From NCBI RefSeq assembly GCF_000143415.4, contig NW_003314269.1, positions 1,948,118 through 2,012,117 of the forward strand: 64,000 bases of DNA, read 5' to 3'. The position numbers and the translations under genes are program-made. This DNA comes from Selaginella moellendorffii (taxonomy: Eukaryota > Streptophyta > Lycopodiopsida > Selaginellales > Selaginellaceae). The notes under the pieces were generated by a model. That model saw nothing but the letters and a program-made list of their open reading frames with translations. It did not search any database and was not told the DNA's origin. Numbering within the stretch: position 1 is the first letter of the stretch; each line of letters starts with the position of its first letter. This document shows, in pieces, positions 1-9,816 of the stretch.

Positions 1-116
1 TGCTGTTCGTGCGATCCCTCGAAATATTTTGCCGCCTCTTCCTGCTCGTCCGCGCGAGGAATTTCCCCAGGAACACTGCCGCTGCCGCTCGAAATCTCAT
101 CCTTCCCGGCCGGCAT
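1..116 (-). CDS. possible N-terminus of an unidentified gene running off the window
   Basis: Reading leftward from an ATG at 116 the frame stays open to the window edge (38 codons). The peptide starts MPAGKDEISSGSGSV and is acidic and Ser/Gly-rich, like the disordered N-terminus of many plant nuclear proteins. A second minus-strand frame is also open here, so the choice rests only on composition. I recognise no family. If real, the gene would be divergent from the PPR gene that starts at 665, with about 550 bp between the two ATGs. Confidence 0.25.
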   Translation of the reverse strand, partial: MPAGKDEISSGSGSVPGEIPRADEQEEAAKYFEGSHEQ

Positions 117-664
117 TTGCGAATCGCGAGCGCCGGATCGAGAATTCCGCAACCCCTGCGTGAAGATCGAGCCTTGCAGAAAGCCTGGAATGGGGATTTC
201 TTGCGCGCTTTCATGCATTGCACTGCAAGGCAGGCGGCAGAGAACTGCGCGCCACCAAACACCAAGATTCCAGAGCGCCGATCGATCGAAGGCGAGAAGA
301 AAAGGAGTGCCTTTTGATCCAATCTAACAGCGCGCTGGAAGGAACTGACGATCGATCGCGACGGCATACGAACATTTGGGCTTGGCAGAAGAGGAGTACA
401 CACACAAAGGAGAGGAGGGAAGCGTTTCTATTTGCATTTAAAACCGGTGGGTGGTAGTGATCGATCTTCAAAGCAATGAAATATCGATCGATCCATCGCT
501 CCATCGCCTGCCCCGTGTTGGTAGTTCTCTCCCTTTATATCCTTTCTTTCTTCTCATCTTCTTCGCTCTTCTTTAATGTGGGAGAGTTTAAGTTCTTCCT
601 GGAAGGAAGAATTAGCAGCCATTGGACAGACTTTGGTGCCATTGGAGCTTAGGGTTCTTGGGCG
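117..664. promoter_or_regulatory. upstream region of the first PPR gene
   Basis: No convincing gene is seen. The stretch is rich in GATC/CGAT words. A TATA-like tttatat lies near 534-540, followed by a pyrimidine-rich tract (540-575) that looks like a 5' leader. A telo-box-like ttagggtt sits at 649-656, only 9 bp before the ATG at 665. The promoter role is inferred from position and motifs. Confidence 0.4.
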
Positions 665-2641
665 ATGCCCACTGATGCCCAGATATTCGCTGATCTCCTC
701 AAATTGTGTGCTCAATCGAAGGATCTCAGCACTGGCAAGCAAATTCACCAGAGGATCATTCACAGCCGCCTCGATCGCAATCGCTACCTTTGCAATCTTC
801 TCATCGATATGTATGGGAAATGCGGAAGCATCCAAGGCGCGAGATTGGTTTTCCAAGAAATCGATAGGCCCAATCCTTTTACCTGGAACATTGTCATATC
901 TGCAAATGCCGCGAATGGGCATTTGGAAGAGGCCCGTAGCCTCTTCGATCGAATGCCCAAAAGAAACTCCGTGTCGTGGAACACGATTATCTCCGCTTAC
1001 GCCCAGCACGGCAGATTAGACGATGCCTGCCATCTCTTCGCCCAGATCCCCGATCAGCAGCGCGACGAGATATCCTGGAACGCAATTGTCCAGGCTTGTG
1101 CTCTAAACGGGCGCTTGGATCGAGCGCAGGAGCTATTCGATCGAATGCCGCAGCACAGCGTGATCTCCTCCACCGCGCTTGTCGCGGCGTACGCGAGGAG
1201 CGGAGAACTCTCCCGGGCGAGAGCGATCTTCGATCAAATGCCGGATCGCGATGCTGTCTCCTGGATCGCGATGGCGAGCGCTTACGCCCAGATCGGCAAT
1301 CTCATCGAGGTCAAGAGCCTGTTCGATCGATCACAGACTCTCCATCGATCCTCACAGAATGCGCTCGTCCTGGAATCCTGGAATGCCCTTCTCGTGGCAT
1401 ATGCCCGGAATGGGCATCTGGCATATGCCAAGCAAGTGTTCGATGAGATTCCCTACAGGGACATCGTGACGTGGAACTCGATGCTCCAAGCGTTCGCGGA
1501 GGCCGGCCATGTGGAAAGCGCGCGGGAGATATTCCTCTCCATGCCCGAGAGAGACGTGGTTTCTTCCACCGCGGCGATGGTGGCGGTAGGGCAAGAGAGT
1601 GCGCGGGAGATCTTCGCTGAGATGCCCCAGAAGAATCTCATCAGCTGGAACACGATCGTGACGATCCACTCGCGGAATGGCGATGTGATCGGCGCCAGGA
1701 GCCTGTTCGATCGCATGCCCGAGCACGATCTCGTGTCGTGGAACACTATGATCGCGGCGTATTGCCAGTCGGGGCGAATGGAGGACGCGCGATCGCTGCT
1801 AGAATCGATGCCCGTCTGGGATCCAGTGTCGTGGATCTTGATGATCTCCGGCTATGGCGAATTTGGCGATGTGATCCAGGCCAAGCACGCGTTTGGTTTG
1901 ATCCCAGACCGGGACAGCGTCGCTTGGAGCGCGATTATCTCTGCGTATGCTCGAAATGGGCATTCCAGAGAGGCGCTGGCGCTGTTTTGCCGGATGGATC
2001 TGGAGGGCATCCCGCCCGAGCAATCCAGCCTCGCCAGCGCCATCGATGCTTGCGCGGCCCTCTCATCGCTCGCGCTGGGCAAGATCATTCACTCCATGGC
2101 GATCGATGCCGGATTTGCCTGGGATGTGATCGTGGCGAGCGCGCTTGTGGATCTCTATGGCAAATGCGGGCGGTGGGAGACGGCCATGGCGATCTTCGAG
2201 AAGATGCCGCGGAAGAACACGGTTTCCTGGAGTGCTGTTCTCGCCGCCAGAGCCAGGAGCGGGGCTGGCGGCACCGCGGCGGCGGTGGAGATCTTTGGGC
2301 GAATGGCGCTGGAGGGATTCGGCGCCGATCCAATCGCGTTCATGACCGCGCTCTACGCGTGTAGCCATGGCGGATTGCTGGACAAGGGATTGAGCCTCTT
2401 CGCATCGCTGAGCAGCGATTTTGGGATGGATCCGTGGGGGGCGCACTACGTGTGTGTGATCGATCTCCTCGCCCGGTCGGGGCAGCTTGGGAGATCCGAG
2501 GAGCTTATCGCGAGCATGCCATTCGAACCTGGGATTGTGGCGTGGTCGTCGCTGCTCGGGGCGAGCAATCTCCAGGCGGATGTATGGAGAGGGCGTCGCG
2601 CTGCCGAGGAAGTCTCGAAGCGCTCCTCTCAAGAACCCTAA
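665..2641 (+). CDS. pentatricopeptide repeat (PPR) protein, PLS-type, single exon
   Basis: This intronless 658-residue protein is almost entirely PPR motifs. Repeats such as HLEEARSLFDRMPKRNSVSW and DVVSSTA recur with a period near 31 residues, the short S-type spacing. The N-terminal motif (residues about 5-50, LLKLCAQSKDLSTGKQIH) and the C-terminal EGIPPEQSSLASAIDACA / DMYGKCG-like block are typical of plant PLS PPR proteins. The protein ends in a shortened E motif (VAWSSLLGASN) with no E+ or DYW domain. PPR proteins bind organelle RNA, with each motif reading about one base; PLS proteins mostly serve RNA editing in plastids or mitochondria. No clear transit peptide is visible. One repeat around residues 300-312 is shortened (AAMVAVGQESAREIF). 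The next PPR gene starts 43 bp downstream. Confidence 0.93.
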   Translation: MPTDAQIFADLLKLCAQSKDLSTGKQIHQRIIHSRLDRNRYLCNLLIDMYGKCGSIQGARLVFQEIDRPNPFTWNIVISANAANGHLEEARSLFDRMPKRNSVSWNTIISAYAQHGRLDDACHLFAQIPDQQRDEISWNAIVQACALNGRLDRAQELFDRMPQHSVISSTALVAAYARSGELSRARAIFDQMPDRDAVSWIAMASAYAQIGNLIEVKSLFDRSQTLHRSSQNALVLESWNALLVAYARNGHLAYAKQVFDEIPYRDIVTWNSMLQAFAEAGHVESAREIFLSMPERDVVSSTAAMVAVGQESAREIFAEMPQKNLISWNTIVTIHSRNGDVIGARSLFDRMPEHDLVSWNTMIAAYCQSGRMEDARSLLESMPVWDPVSWILMISGYGEFGDVIQAKHAFGLIPDRDSVAWSAIISAYARNGHSREALALFCRMDLEGIPPEQSSLASAIDACAALSSLALGKIIHSMAIDAGFAWDVIVASALVDLYGKCGRWETAMAIFEKMPRKNTVSWSAVLAARARSGAGGTAAAVEIFGRMALEGFGADPIAFMTALYACSHGGLLDKGLSLFASLSSDFGMDPWGAHYVCVIDLLARSGQLGRSEELIASMPFEPGIVAWSSLLGASNLQADVWRGRRAAEEVSKRSSQEP

Positions 2642-2684
2642 AAACAGAGTGATGAACTATCACAGTCGATTGAGATGAAATTCT

Positions 2685-5006
2685 ATGCTCGCAACTCGAT
2701 CGGGCATTTCCGAGGCGGCGATCTATGCGCAGCTCATCCGCAGCTGTGGATCCGAGAGGAATCTCGACCGCGCGAGGCAGATCCATGCCCGGATCATCGC
2801 CGCCGATTACCCGCTGGATCGCTACCTGAACAATCTGCTCGTGGAGATGTATGGCAAATGCGGTGGCGTGGAGGACGCGCGCCGCGTCTTCGATGCCATT
2901 CGCGATCCCAACCAGTTCTCCTGGAATCTCATGCTCTCCGCGTGGATCCATGCCCGCAGCGGCGGCGGCCTCCACCGCGCGCGATCGTTCTTCGATGAAA
3001 TGCCGCAGCGTGACACCGTATCGTGGAACGAGATGATCACGGCATATTCCCAAGCCGGGCACCTACACGAAGTCAGGGCTCTCTTTCGCGATATGCCCAA
3101 TCCTGACCTAATCTCGTGGAATACGCTCCTTTCAGCAAATGCCCAAAAGGGGTTTCTGGAAGACTCTAAGCAACTCTTTAGAGATATGCCTTGCCATGAC
3201 ATGGTATCATGGAACTGTCTAATCTCCTGCTTTGCACAAGATGGAGATTTGGACAAAGCTCGAGCTTTGTTTCACAAGATGCCCCAATGGGACATAATTA
3301 CGTGGAATACACTTATTTCGATTTATGCCCAAGCCGGGCATCACAGGGAGTGCAAAGACTTGTTTGAGACGATGCCACGCCGGAACGTGGTGACGTGGAC
3401 GGCCGTCCTTGCCGTACATGTCCAAAACGGCCAGGTCGTCGAGGCCCGACGGACGTACGACCGGATGCCCGAGTGGGACGTTGTGTCGTGCTCGGCTATG
3501 GTGACGGCATATGCCCAAGCCGGGCATTTGGAAGAGGCCAGCGAGATCTTTAGAGGAATGAAGCAGCGCAACACGGTGGCGTGGACGTCGCTCCTGGCGG
3601 CATACGCGCAGGCCGGGAACTTCCAGCGCGCGAAAGCATTGTTTGCGGAGATGCCGGAGAAGACAGTTTCGGCCTGGAACTCGATGATCACGGGCTACGG
3701 CCTCCACGGGCACTTGAGCGAGGCGCGCCGGCTCTTCCTCGAGGCCCCCGCGAGGGACACGGTCACCTGGAACGCGATGATCCAGGCGTGCATTGATAAT
3801 CTTCGCTTCCAGGACGCCAAGGGCCTGTTCGATCAGATGCCCCACCACGACGTCCTCTCCTGGAACTCGATGATGGTGGGATTCTCGCAGCTCGGGGAGC
3901 TCCGCGAGGCGGAGCGTCTCTTCCGATCCATCCCGGAGAGGAATGTGGTTTCTTGGAACACGATGATCGCCACTTACGCGCAGCATGGATTCGTCCGCGA
4001 GGCCGCGGAGCTCTTCGATCGCATCCCCCGCCGCGACATCGTCACCTGGAACGCGATCATCTCCGGGTTTGGTCAAAACGGGCTCGCGGAGGAAGCCAAG
4101 GCGGCGTTCGAGCAAATGCCCGAGAGGAACATGGTCTCCTGGACGGCCGCGATCGCGGCGCTGTCCCAGAACGGACGGCTGGATGAGGCCCGGGACCTGT
4201 TTGAAAGAATGCCGCGCCGCGACGTGGTGGCGTGGAGCGCTATAATCGCCGCGAACGCCCAGAACGGCCGTGGGTGGCAGGCGATACACCTCTTCCGCCT
4301 CATGGACCTCGACGGCGTTCGCCCGGACATCAGTACATACGCCAGCGTTCTCGACGCGTGCGCGGGCGTTGGATCGCTGGGCCTGGGCCGCCTCGCGCAC
4401 GCCGACGCCGTCCACGCGGGCGTCCACGTCGACGTCGTTGTGGCGGGCGCGCTGGTCAACATGTACGGCAAGTGCGGCCAGCTCGGCGCCGCGCGGCGGC
4501 TCTTCGACGCGCAGCAGGTACGGAACGCGGTGACATGGACCGCCATGGTGGCGGCATATGCCCAGAACGGCCATGGCGCCCAGGCACTTGAGCTCTTCCA
4601 CGTCATGAACGCCGAGGGCGTGGGCGCCTGCTCGGTTGTCTTCGTCAGCATCCTCTCCGCGTGTAGCCACCTGGGACTGGTCCGCCAGGCACGGGACTAC
4701 GTCCACTCCATCACCCGCGACCACGGGATGGCGGTGACGTGGGACCACTACCACTGTATGATCGACGTCTTTGGACGGGCAGGATGGCTCCTCGAGGCCG
4801 AGGAGCTCATCACGAGCATGCCCTTCTTGCCCGGGGACGTTGCATGGACGACGCTGCTATCGGCGTGTAAGCTCCACGGTGACAAGCACCGAGGTAACCG
4901 AGCCGCGGACGTGGTGATCGAGCAAGAGGACTCGGACCAAGTCGGCTCGGCTTTCATGCTCTTGAGAAACGTTGTAACGGATCCTCAAATTGTCTTTCAA
5001 AGTTAA
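2685..5006 (+). CDS. pentatricopeptide repeat (PPR) protein, PLS-type, single exon
   Basis: This intronless 773-residue protein is built like its upstream neighbour. It has an N-terminal PPR (AQLIRSCGSERNLDRARQIH), a long run of 31-residue S-type repeats (YAQAGHLEEASEIFRGM, DVVTWTA-type cores), then an L/S block (DGVRPDISTYASVLDACAG, NMYGKCG) and a truncated E region (MPFLPGDVAWTTLLSACKLH). There is no DYW domain. It probably binds organelle RNA and supports editing or processing together with other factors; the target cannot be read here. It lies 43 bp after the stop of the first PPR gene in the same direction, which suggests local duplication, although the two proteins differ in repeat number. 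Its stop is 163 bp from that of the ALY gene on the other strand. Confidence 0.94.
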   Translation: MLATRSGISEAAIYAQLIRSCGSERNLDRARQIHARIIAADYPLDRYLNNLLVEMYGKCGGVEDARRVFDAIRDPNQFSWNLMLSAWIHARSGGGLHRARSFFDEMPQRDTVSWNEMITAYSQAGHLHEVRALFRDMPNPDLISWNTLLSANAQKGFLEDSKQLFRDMPCHDMVSWNCLISCFAQDGDLDKARALFHKMPQWDIITWNTLISIYAQAGHHRECKDLFETMPRRNVVTWTAVLAVHVQNGQVVEARRTYDRMPEWDVVSCSAMVTAYAQAGHLEEASEIFRGMKQRNTVAWTSLLAAYAQAGNFQRAKALFAEMPEKTVSAWNSMITGYGLHGHLSEARRLFLEAPARDTVTWNAMIQACIDNLRFQDAKGLFDQMPHHDVLSWNSMMVGFSQLGELREAERLFRSIPERNVVSWNTMIATYAQHGFVREAAELFDRIPRRDIVTWNAIISGFGQNGLAEEAKAAFEQMPERNMVSWTAAIAALSQNGRLDEARDLFERMPRRDVVAWSAIIAANAQNGRGWQAIHLFRLMDLDGVRPDISTYASVLDACAGVGSLGLGRLAHADAVHAGVHVDVVVAGALVNMYGKCGQLGAARRLFDAQQVRNAVTWTAMVAAYAQNGHGAQALELFHVMNAEGVGACSVVFVSILSACSHLGLVRQARDYVHSITRDHGMAVTWDHYHCMIDVFGRAGWLLEAEELITSMPFLPGDVAWTTLLSACKLHGDKHRGNRAADVVIEQEDSDQVGSAFMLLRNVVTDPQIVFQS

Positions 5007-5169
5007 TCCAAGCCAAAATTAATTTTACATCCAGGTCTTGCCAGCTGAGAGAAGTTTCGTCTGTGCCTATACACCACCATCCTTTGATTTTGGAGAGAGA
5101 GGAGAGAACCCACGCTAAGATCTGAGAGAGTAGAGGCTTACGTTGTTTTGTCCCTGTTCTTCCGCTTTC

Positions 5170-6259
5170 TCATGTCTGCATTGCCTCTGCGTGATAGTTC
5201 TCTAGATCAGCATCCAGCTCTTGGGCCGACTTCACTACGGGCTTTCCTCCTCCCTTGCCTTTACCGCCGGCGGCGCCGCCCAGCTGGCTACCTTTAGTAC
5301 CCCCGGCGATGGCAGGCTTCCGCCGGATTCGCTTCCCAATCCGGCCTCGTCCGGGAGTTCGTAAGCCGCCGCCGCCGCCGCCGCCGCCGTTCGTGTTGCT
5401 CACAGCGTTGACACTGCTCCGAGTTTTTAGAACTTGCACAATCTATCGGTGAGGACGTACCTGGGAGTAAAGGCGGTGGCAATGTTAGTGCCCAAGCACT
5501 CGATCTTCATGGGCTTTCCATCGAGTTGGACATTGTTATAGTGTTTCATCGCCTTGAGTGCATCGTACTTCCTGGCGAAGACCACGTCCGCTGTACACTG
5601 CAATTCAAAAACAAAAAAGCAGTCAGAAATTTTTAAAACAATCCTGGAGGGAAATACCTTTGATCTTCCACTTCTGTCGAAGTGGACTGCGCACCGCTTC
5701 AAGTCTCCCTGCTCGGAGAAGAGCTCCTGCCAAGAGAAGAGAACATGAGAAAAAGATAAAAGCATCACGAGACAAAAACACGAACCTTGATATCGTCAGT
5801 GGAGACGCCGTGGTCGAGGTTAGAGATAAAAAGCTTGGTGCCAGTCTCAATACCGACGGGCTTAGTCCGGGCACCACCACCCACGAACCCATCTTCAAAC
5901 ATGTCATGCTGCCAAGCACCGGCACCGGCACCGGCACCGGCACCGGCACCAGCACCCTCTGGAGCACTCCGCCGAGAACGCTGAGAAAAAGAAGAAGATG
6001 AGACCACCGCGCCATTCTAGAGCCGGTTCCTAGAGCTTGCCTTTCCAATGGAATACGGTGTCGTCCGGGGCCCGAGGCGGTTAGGGGCGTTACGGATAGG
6101 GCCCGAGGCCCGAGAACCGCCGGCACCACCGCCGCCCCCCCGCCGCCTCTTGCCGGCGCCTCTAGCCCCGGCCTTGTTGCTCTTGATAATATCATCCAAG
6201 GACTGATCTATGTTCGACATGGCCGAGGAGCTGGACGGATCGACCGAGATCGTTGCCAC
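5170..6259 (-). CDS. ALY/REF mRNA export factor (THO complex subunit 4-like)
   Basis: Five exons (6259-6041, 5980-5786, 5726-5658, 5597-5461, about 5413-5170) give about 287 residues. The N-terminus carries the UAP56-binding motif ([10 protein letters not shown]) in a Gly/Arg-rich region. The conserved WQHDMF box and a single RRM follow (RNP2 LFISNLD; RNP1-like block [11 protein letters not shown] in place of the usual F-containing form). A second Gly/Arg-rich region and a C-terminal UAP56-binding motif ([17 protein letters not shown]) end the protein. ALY proteins join spliced mRNA through the TREX complex and hand it to the export receptor in the nucleus. Reading straight through, an in-frame TAG appears at 6019-6017. 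It lies inside a 60-nt GC-AG intron that restores the reading frame, so I call the gene intact. An (Ala-Gly)n run follows the splice junction. The gene is divergent from MRT4. Confidence 0.93.
5981..6040 (-). other. non-canonical GC-AG intron in the ALY gene
   Basis: On the minus strand the exon ends GGAAAG and the intron begins GCAAGC, the usual context of GC donors. It ends in a strong pyrimidine tract TTCTTTTTCTCAG. Its 60-nt length matches the neighbouring introns (59 and 60 nt), it is in phase 0, and it contains the only in-frame stop codon. No GT donor in a compatible phase lies nearby. Confidence 0.85.
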
Positions 6260-6742
6260 TGTGAAAAAGAAGACCCAAATAGAGGCTTAAGTACCAAAGA
6301 TGAGTGGATCCAAGCTTGGCGAGGAAGAGGACGATGACACAAATCAGCGCAGCCAGGCAGCCTCGAAAGAAGGAGATTACGACCCAGTAACAGACAGAGA
6401 ACTCTTTTTTTCTGATGCGTGGTATGTGTGTGTGTGGAGGCGGCAGAAGATCAGCATCAAAGGGCAACAAGAAAAAGGAAATTTCTTGCGGAGAAATCCT
6501 AGATCTTTGAGCTCGAGAGGAGAAGAATCACGATACGATACCAGTACTGCTTCGAATCGGCGATCCGCGACGGCGCGCCTTGCTCTTGAAACCCTACCCC
6601 AAAGGCGAAGCCAAAATATCACCGGGGCTGACCTAAAAAATGGAGGTAACGTCGGTTCCGTCTATAGATCTTTCAAGCCTCCAGCGGAATATTCCGTCAG
6701 GGCGTTTTTAGGGTTCTAGCGGGGGAGAGAGAGGAAGCCGCA
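6260..6742. promoter_or_regulatory. divergent promoter between ALY and MRT4
   Basis: 483 bp separate the two start codons. Two telo-box-like motifs are seen, aaaccctа-type at 6589-6596 and tttagggtt at 6707-6715. Telo-boxes are typical of plant genes for ribosome biogenesis and translation, which fits MRT4. Open frames across the stretch have no recognisable product. Confidence 0.5.
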
Positions 6743-7763
6743 ATGCCGAAGTCGAAACGCAACAAGCTAGGTGAGCGATAGAATGCGCGATTTTCTCGCT
6801 CTCATCGTGATTTTCTCGCAGTTACATTGTCCAAGACGAAGAAGAAGGGCCGGGAGCACAAGGAATCCATTGTTACCGCCGTGAGGAAGGCGTCGGAGGA
6901 GTTTAGGGAGCTGTATGTCTTCTCCTTCGAAAATATGCGCAATGGGAAGTTCAAGGCTCTCCGGGACGAGCTCAAATCCAGCACCAGGTCTAAATTCCTT
7001 TCTTTGTTCTTCGCTGCTGAGATCTGTGACAAAATGTGGCTATACACAGATTTTTCCTTGGATCGAACAAGGTTCTGCAAATAGCGATTGGAAAGGGCCC
7101 TTCCGACGAGGTGAAGGAAGGGATCCATAAAGCCAGCGAGTTCCTTTGCGGGAACACGGGAATGCTCTTCACGAATTTGCCAAACGAAGAGGTGGCCAGG
7201 TTCGTTTTGAAGAAAAACCTTGCTTCGTCGCTCTAAGGGGAATGATATCGCAGGATTTTCACAGACTTCGAGGAGCTGGATTTCGCTCGAACTGGCAGCA
7301 CGGCGACTGAGACGGTGCGTGTAGACAATGCTTTTGCTTTTGCGTGGTTTTCTTCGTGTAGCTCACTGTGAGTGACTACACAGGTGGAACTCAACGAAGG
7401 CCCACTGGAGCAATTCACGCACGAGATGGAGCCATTTCTGCGAAAGCAAGGAATGCCTGTTCGTCTAAACAGAGGTGTGAAGATCAAGCGAGAGCTAGAC
7501 TAACTCCGGCTTGCAGGCGTTGTGGAGCTGGTCGGCGATTACACCGTGTGTCGAGAAGGCGAAGCAATCTCGCCAGAAGCATCGCGGATACTTGTGAGTC
7601 ATCACGAAAAACCATCGCTTCTAGCGCTCTAATGTTTCTTCTTTCCTTGCAGAGGCTCTTGGGAGTGAAAATGGCTCCCTTTAGAATGAGCGTTTTGTGT
7701 CGCTGGAGTCCCAATGGATTTAAAGTTTTGAAAGCTCCCGAGAGCCAAAAAGTTTTGCAATAA
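6743..7763 (+). CDS. MRT4: mRNA turnover protein 4 homologue (ribosome assembly factor)
   Basis: Seven exons (6743-6770, 6822-6987, 7050-7199, 7254-7314, 7384-7474, 7517-7593, 7653-7763) encode 227 residues. The start MPKSKRNKLVTLSKTKKKG is the family signature. The ribosomal-L10/P0-like fold follows (SIVTAVRKASEEFRELYVF, FFLGSNKVLQIAIGKG, GNTGMLFTNLPNEEV), then the family C-terminus (LLGVKMAPFRMSVLCRWSP). MRT4 is a paralogue of P0 that holds the stalk site of the pre-60S subunit in the nucleolus and is replaced by P0 during maturation. All introns are GT-AG and about 42-69 nt. The WDR92 start codon lies only 56 bp after the stop. Confidence 0.95.
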
Positions 7764-7819
7764 GAAAAGCAAATATTTAAACTTGTGTGAAGAGCCCTAG
7801 CTTGCCCTAAATTTTGAGC

Positions 7820-9773
7820 ATGGCGGACGCGCGGAATGCTCCACAGATCCTCCAGCACGTCTCCAAGACGCTCACCTGCACGATCTACGACACGCTCTGG
7901 GTCCCCAGCAGGTAATCTGTGTGGAATCCGTGGGAAAAACTCAGCTCTAGCAGCGAGCTACTGGGAATTTTTTATGTAGTGCGCGGTTCGTTCTCTTGGG
8001 ATCGAGTGCGCGCTCCACAGGGACTATCCAGGTTACAAATGCATTAATGCAGGGATCTCTCCTGTTAGAACTTTAGAGTTTTTCTTACTTGGCTTCTTCT
8101 TTCCTGGTTTAAAACGAGAAGTTCTTTCTTATTTGCTTCCATAAACTCAGGTCTATGAGCTTCAAGGGAACGATGTCAACAAGCTCGACGAGGTTTGTTC
8201 TTGATGCGTACTGTGGCTGGAAATCAAGTAAAAAAAAACGAGTTTGCAGGTGGACAAGCAGTTTAGTTTCAAGTGTGGGACGTTTGGTGCCTCGGACCTT
8301 GTAAGCATCCTGTATCTGATGCTAAACAGTTGGATATTATTTTTTTCTTTTGCTTCAGGTAAATCGTCAGCTAGCAACAGGGGATTTTAAGGGAAACTTG
8401 CAGATCTGGGACCTCGAACGACTTGGTTATCCCGTCTACCATTGCAAAGGTAGATAGCTTTTTTTTTCTTCCCGACAAACCATATTTTTTAACACTTCCG
8501 CAGCTCATGAAACAATCATCAATGCGATTGATGGCGTTGGGGGCTCGGGGCTTGGTTTTGGAGCTCCAGAAATTGTTACGGGATCACGGGATGGTACTCT
8601 TCTGTTTAGCATATGTTCTGATTGATGAACTCCATTTCCTCAGGACGTGTTTGTGTATGGGATCCTCGGCAGAAGGACGAGCCAGTGAGTACCGTGTGGC
8701 ATAGTTTTCTTTCTAGAATTTATATCGAATAAGCTGTGCTAGGTATCTTCGTTTGAGCCGGAGCGAGCAGACGCTGCACGAGACTGCTGGACAGTAGCAT
8801 TTGGTAAGATGGCTGTGTCGCGTTTTTTCCTTCACCATGGCAAATTCTGGCATTGGCAGGAAATTCATACAATGACGAAGAACGTTGTGTTGCAGCCGGT
8901 ACTATTTCCACTTTTGCCTCTTGTGCTGAGTTCGCTGCAGTGGCTGGTTTCTTTTATTTCAAGGCTACGATAATGGTGACATAAAGCTTTTTGATCTAAG
9001 GACTGGAAGCGTTCGCTGGCAGACCACAGTTCGGAATGGAGTACGTAGACGTGAATTTGAGCTTGAGCTTCTAAGTCTAATAAACTGCTGCAGGTTTGTG
9101 GTGTCGAGTTTGATCGCAAGGACGTCAAAATGAACAAGCTTGTGGCAACAACACTGGAAGCGACCTTTCATGTAAGTACATTCCATTCCACCTTAACTTT
9201 CAAGAAAGCTGAGAGCTGCTGGCAGGTTTATGACATGAGGACTCATCACCCAGAAAATGGCTACTCGTCCCTGACCGAGAAGGTGAGCTTTTGCTGGTAT
9301 TTCTCGACATTTTATCTTTAGCGTTGTGATTTGAATCACAGGTATCTCACGGGACAACGATCTGGGGAGTGAAGCACCTCCCACAAAACAGAGATATCTT
9401 CGCCGTTTTAGGTGGTGATGGCTCTGTCAGCATCTACAAGTATTCGTATCCGGATCAACGATCGATGAAGGACGTCGATGGGAAATCTTACGGAGTAAGC
9501 ACAATTCACATCTTCCATCTGAATTGTCTCACAATCCTTTGCTTTTGGTGACAGGTTCTGGGTCAAGTTCACCTTTTGTCGTCCAAAGTTCTCTCGACAC
9601 AACCAATAGGTGCATTCGGCTGGTTAGTCTTTGCGTGAAAAAAAAAGAAAAATCTGGTTTAGTGGTGCTGATGGAAATGTTGCAGGAGCCCTGACAAGGA
9701 GGGTCTAGCCGTTTTGGGCTCTTTCGATCAGTGTTTGCGAGTTGGAATTGTGACCAAATTGAGCAAGAGTTAA
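7820..9773 (+). CDS. WDR92: WDR92/Monad (DNAAF10), WD40 axonemal dynein assembly factor
   Basis: Fifteen short exons (first 7820-7911, last 9686-9773) give 359 residues, close to the length of animal WDR92. Hallmark segments are [119 protein letters not shown] and [17 protein letters not shown], ending in VTKLSKS. Together they form the seven-bladed propeller of this family. WDR92 works with the R2TP/prefoldin-like co-chaperones in the cytoplasm to fold axonemal dynein heavy chains, and it is found almost only in organisms with motile cilia. Here it stands 4.8 kb from a dynein heavy chain gene. Introns are GT-AG, mostly 50-60 nt. The next PPR ATG is 43 bp downstream. Confidence 0.96.
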
Positions 9774-9816
9774 CTAGAAAATACTTCACGGGTATGCCAC
9801 TTTGCATTCGAAGGTA

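Noticed and set aside
3219-4754. A 511-codon open frame antisense to the second PPR gene, and several shorter ones antisense to the other PPR genes
   Set aside because: A repeated 93-bp unit without stops in one frame keeps other frames open as well. The antisense proteins have no domain, and the sense frame is a clear PPR protein.
6017-6019. In-frame TAG that would make ALY a pseudogene
   Set aside because: It lies inside a GC-AG intron with good donor context, pyrimidine tract and normal length; splicing restores the family sequence.
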